This document shows positions 61,640 to 64,000 of a stretch of 64,000 nucleotides of DNA, in pieces. Each line of letters begins with the position of its first letter. Positions within the stretch are counted from its first letter, which is position 1. Both the position numbers and the translations under genes were made by a program. The DNA is from Pseudomonas fluorescens. Its GTDB lineage: Bacteria > Pseudomonadota > Gammaproteobacteria > Pseudomonadales > Pseudomonadaceae. Under the pieces are notes generated by a model. The model saw only the letters and a program-made list of their open reading frames with translations, made no database searches and was not told where the DNA came from. Where the stretch lies: assembly GCF_040448305.1 (NCBI RefSeq), contig NZ_CP148752.1:2852001-2916000 (forward strand), read 5' to 3'.

Positions 61640-61714
61640 ATCGCGAGCAGGCTCGCTCCCACAGGGGATTTGTGAGCGACACAGATCCAGTGTGGGAGCG
61701 AGCTTGCTCGCGAT
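61640..61714. repeat. REPIN (inverted REP pair)
   Basis: Arms of 24 bases at 61640-61663 and 61691-61714, reverse complements with one mismatch, each containing GCTCGCTCCCACA or its complement. Situated between the DUF1289 gene and the uspA stop, two convergent genes. Confidence 0.92.
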
Positions 61715-61739
61715 GGCGTCCGGCCGAACACCACAAATC

Positions 61740-62603
61740 TCAATGCTTGTCGGCAATCTCCTCAAGGTGATCCGCCACTTCCGTTGGCTTGAGCACCAGC
61801 ACGTCGCTCTCCACCGCATCGAGCACCACTTCCGCCGTATTACCGATCAAGGTCCCGGACAATCCGCTACGGGCCACGGTACCGATCACCGTCACCGCCG
61901 CCTGCAGCTTGTGCACCATGAACGGAATCAGCACATCCGCCGGGCCTTCCTCGATGTGCAGGTGATCATCGTCGATGTCGAATTCCGCCTGGAACGACTT
62001 GCATTGCTCGCGGTAGCGCGCCTGGATGGTTTCGCTGAGTTGAAACGTCGGGTCGGCCGACGACAGCATCGGCGACGGGTGGGCGCTGATCACGTGCAAG
62101 TGGGCCTTGGCCAGGGTGGCGATGTCATAGCCATGATCAATGATGGTGTCGTGCAGGTGGCGGTGTTCGAGGTCGGTGTTGCCAACGTCGACAGCTGCCA
62201 GGATCACTTTGTCTTTCCATGAACCAGCGGTTTTCACCAACAGTACAGGGGAAGGGCATTGGCGCAGCAATTTCCAGTCCTCGGGTGTCAGCAGGGCCTT
62301 TTTCAGTGCGCTGTCGGGAAAGTGCTGCTTCACCACAAGACCGCAGCCTTCGGCTTGCTGCACATCGATGATGGTTTGATGCAGGCTCTGATTCCAGGCT
62401 TGCTCAGTGGTGATGTTGTAACCGTCTTCCAGTAAAGCGGCCTTGAGCACACCCAACATGCCACTGTGATCGTGCTTGGGGTCGCACACCAGCAGATGCA
62501 ACTGTGCCTGGGTCACACCGGCGATCAACTTCGCCCGTTTGAGCGCCAGGCTTTCGGAATGCTCGGGGTCGATGACCACCAGAATGCTGCGAACGGCTTG
62601 CAT
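61740..62603 (-). CDS. Universal stress protein, tandem UspA domains
   Basis: A 287-residue UspE-type protein with two Usp domains. The first (SILVVIDPEHSESLALKRAKLIA) is followed by a second starting KVILAAVDVGNTDLEHRHLHD and ending with a nucleotide-loop-like VIGTVARSGLSGTLIGNTAEVVLD. It probably binds ATP or another nucleotide and helps in stress survival. ATG 62603 has AGGAG about 8 bases upstream; the longer frame to 62645 is not needed. Confidence 0.94.
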   Translation of the reverse strand: MQAVRSILVVIDPEHSESLALKRAKLIAGVTQAQLHLLVCDPKHDHSGMLGVLKAALLEDGYNITTEQAWNQSLHQTIIDVQQAEGCGLVVKQHFPDSALKKALLTPEDWKLLRQCPSPVLLVKTAGSWKDKVILAAVDVGNTDLEHRHLHDTIIDHGYDIATLAKAHLHVISAHPSPMLSSADPTFQLSETIQARYREQCKSFQAEFDIDDDHLHIEEGPADVLIPFMVHKLQAAVTVIGTVARSGLSGTLIGNTAEVVLDAVESDVLVLKPTEVADHLEEIADKH

Positions 62604-62765
62604 GTGCGCGATCTCCTGAAAATAAAAAAGCACGGCGTTGCACAACTATAGTTGCTGTCTGCGATTCGGGGACTTGATGCATATCAACGGTTGGCGACTG
62701 GTGGTCTGCGGGCAGGCCGGTATAATCGGCGCCCTTCGTTTTGAACCTATTTTTCCGTGAGCCCC

Positions 62766-63374
62766 ATGATCCTTCCCGAAATTCACGAGTTCCTTGGCTG
62801 CCGCACCCCCGACGGCTGGATCGAGGCCGCGCTGGCCGATCAGGAAACCCTGCTGATCGACCACAAGAACTGCGAATTCAAGGCCGCCAGCACCGCGTTG
62901 AGCCTGATCGCCAAGTATCACTCCCACGTCGATCTGATCAACATGATGTCGCGCCTGGCCCGGGAAGAGCTGGTGCACCACGAACAGGTCATGCGCCTGA
63001 TGAAGCGGCGCAAGATCGAACTGCGCCAATTGTCCGCCGGGCGCTATGCGTCGGGGTTGCGCAAGGTGGTACGCAGTCACGAGCCGGTGAAACTGGTGGA
63101 CACCCTGGTGGTCGGCGCCTTCATCGAGGCCCGCAGTTGCGAGCGTTTCGAAGCGCTGGTGCCGCACCTGGACGAAGAACTGGGCAAGTTCTACTTCGGC
63201 CTGCTCAAGAGCGAGGCCCGGCATTTCCAGGGTTACCTGAAACTGGCGTACCAGTATGGCGACGCCAAGGACATCGCCCAGGTGATCGACAAGGTCCGCG
63301 CCGCCGAGCAGGAACTGATCGAGTCGCCGGACGTGGAATTCCGTTTTCATAGTGGTGTGCCGGCTGCGGCCTGA
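62766..63374 (+). CDS. miaE: tRNA-(ms2io6A37) hydroxylase MiaE
   Basis: A 202-residue di-iron monooxygenase that hydroxylates the isopentenyl group of ms2i6A at position 37 of tRNAs. Seen are LIDHKNCEFKAASTAL, LAREELVHHEQVMRLMKRR (Glu/His iron ligands), GAFIEARSCERFEALV and KSEARHFQGYLKLA. Length and motifs fit the family. GTG 62757 is an alternative start three codons upstream; neither has a strong ribosome site. Confidence 0.96.
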   Translation: MILPEIHEFLGCRTPDGWIEAALADQETLLIDHKNCEFKAASTALSLIAKYHSHVDLINMMSRLAREELVHHEQVMRLMKRRKIELRQLSAGRYASGLRKVVRSHEPVKLVDTLVVGAFIEARSCERFEALVPHLDEELGKFYFGLLKSEARHFQGYLKLAYQYGDAKDIAQVIDKVRAAEQELIESPDVEFRFHSGVPAAA

Positions 63375-63408
63375 ACATTCGGTGTTGTTCTTGCTCGCGA
63401 AGGGGCCA

Positions 63409-63897
63409 TCAACAACGCAGACCCAGTCGTTCATGCCATTGCGCGATGGACTCTTCGGGGTACACATCGAACTGTAGATCTGCGGGCTGCGCCTCGACTT
63501 CCACCCATGATGCCTTTGAACCCAGCAGCAGGTGCGTGTGCTCCGGCGGCACCGGCAGCGGGGTATCGATGGCCGAGGCGAACGGGTGAATCAACTCCGG
63601 CCACTCCGGGCTAAACAGCCATAATCCCGAGCCGCAGACCGAGCAGAAATGCCGCTCGGCGGTGCTGTTGTGGGCGCGTTTGTCACCGTCTTCCTTGAGC
63701 CGCGCATGGTAGATCGCGATGTGCTTGCGCCCGCGAACCTTGAGGCTGGCGGCATCGCCACCGAGGTTGATCGCAAAGCCACCACCGCCCTGGGTCTTGC
63801 GGCAGATCGAGCAGTAGCAGCGCTGGTAAGGGTAGGGGTGGGCGCAGTTCAGACTGAACGACACCGCGCCGCAATGGCAGGAACCTTCGAGTTGCAT
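63409..63897 (-). CDS. GFA-family (glutathione-dependent formaldehyde-activating-like) zinc protein
   Basis: A 162-residue GFA/DUF636 protein with the zinc-binding layout GSCHCGAVSF, RCYCSICRKTQGGG and HFCSVCGSGLW. Many members have no proven link to formaldehyde, so substrate is open. GGAGG lies 6 bases before the ATG on the minus strand. Confidence 0.93.
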   Translation of the reverse strand: MQLEGSCHCGAVSFSLNCAHPYPYQRCYCSICRKTQGGGGFAINLGGDAASLKVRGRKHIAIYHARLKEDGDKRAHNSTAERHFCSVCGSGLWLFSPEWPELIHPFASAIDTPLPVPPEHTHLLLGSKASWVEVEAQPADLQFDVYPEESIAQWHERLGLRC

Positions 63898-63948
63898 GGG
63901 AGCCTCCGGCTGTCTGGAACGTACCCCGAACAGCCTAGACCGTCAGGG

Positions 63949-64000
63949 CTACTCGACCGGCACCAGAATCGCGTCGCCGGTCGCCACCAGTTTCAGTTGA
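63949..64000 (-). CDS. Possible C-terminal end of a further minus-strand gene
   Basis: An open frame enters from the right edge and ends at the TAG at 63949-63951, giving the last 16 residues (QLKLVATGDAILVPVE). Too short to identify; included because the codon pattern is GC-rich like the flanking core genes. Confidence 0.35.
   Translation of the reverse strand, partial: QLKLVATGDAILVPVE

Overview
The window looks like a chromosomal segment of a Pseudomonas, most likely of the fluorescens group. Supporting evidence: acnB, an HAAAP amino-acid permease, a DUF1289 gene, a tandem UspA protein and miaE form a GC-rich block at the right end. REP/REPIN elements of the form TGTGGGAGCGAGC...GCTCGCGAT are present, as are an MvaT-type xenogeneic silencer, an OprD-type porin and an ETF-QO gene.

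Layout. (1) 1-2933: the C-terminal part of an SMC/TrlF-like ATPase, then an IS21-family remnant (istB plus three 23-bp terminal repeats, no istA). (2) 3197-36273: a large accessory catabolic island next to ETF-QO. It holds an Old Yellow Enzyme/dienoyl-CoA-reductase-like flavoprotein, three IclR regulators, three acyl-CoA dehydrogenases, two MaoC-type hydratases, two SDRs, an enoyl-CoA hydratase, a CitE-like lyase, etfBA, a thiolase, two CoA-transferase genes (Cat1-like and CaiB-like) and an acyl-CoA ligase. It also holds a complete branched-chain-type ABC importer, an OprD porin, a PQQ/haem alcohol dehydrogenase and an aldehyde dehydrogenase. Together these could import or oxidise an alcohol or acid, activate it to a CoA ester and pass it through beta-oxidation. 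Electrons would go through EtfBA to ETF-QO. The terminal step resembles the itaconyl-CoA/citramalyl-CoA route. The substrate cannot be read from sequence. (3) 36649-39448: a LysR / SnoaL-like / NmrA-like module.

(4) 40254-56289: a dense anti-phage defence island. It contains Hachiman (hamAB, + strand), a complete type II CBASS (capV-dncV-cap2-cap3, - strand), and a translationally coupled pair made of a degenerate diadenylate-cyclase-like protein and a Cap15-like two-TM beta-barrel protein. It also contains an MvaT-like silencer with a 9-bp tandem repeat in its leader and a T5orf172/GIY-YIG-like protein. Last is a module of C-protein-like regulator, unknown winged-helix/coiled-coil protein, SF2 helicase and IMPase-family phosphatase.

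(5) 56634-64000: core chromosome (permease, acnB, DUF1289, uspA, miaE, GFA-like protein).

The most likely undescribed systems are the DAC-like/Cap15-like pair at 49559-50759 and the regulator/helicase/IMPase module at 52761-56289. A further point of interest is a pair of near-identical extended palindromes (4948-4984 and 8409-8445) that probably define the operator of the first IclR regulator. All assignments come from reading motifs in the translated sequence; no database search was run.
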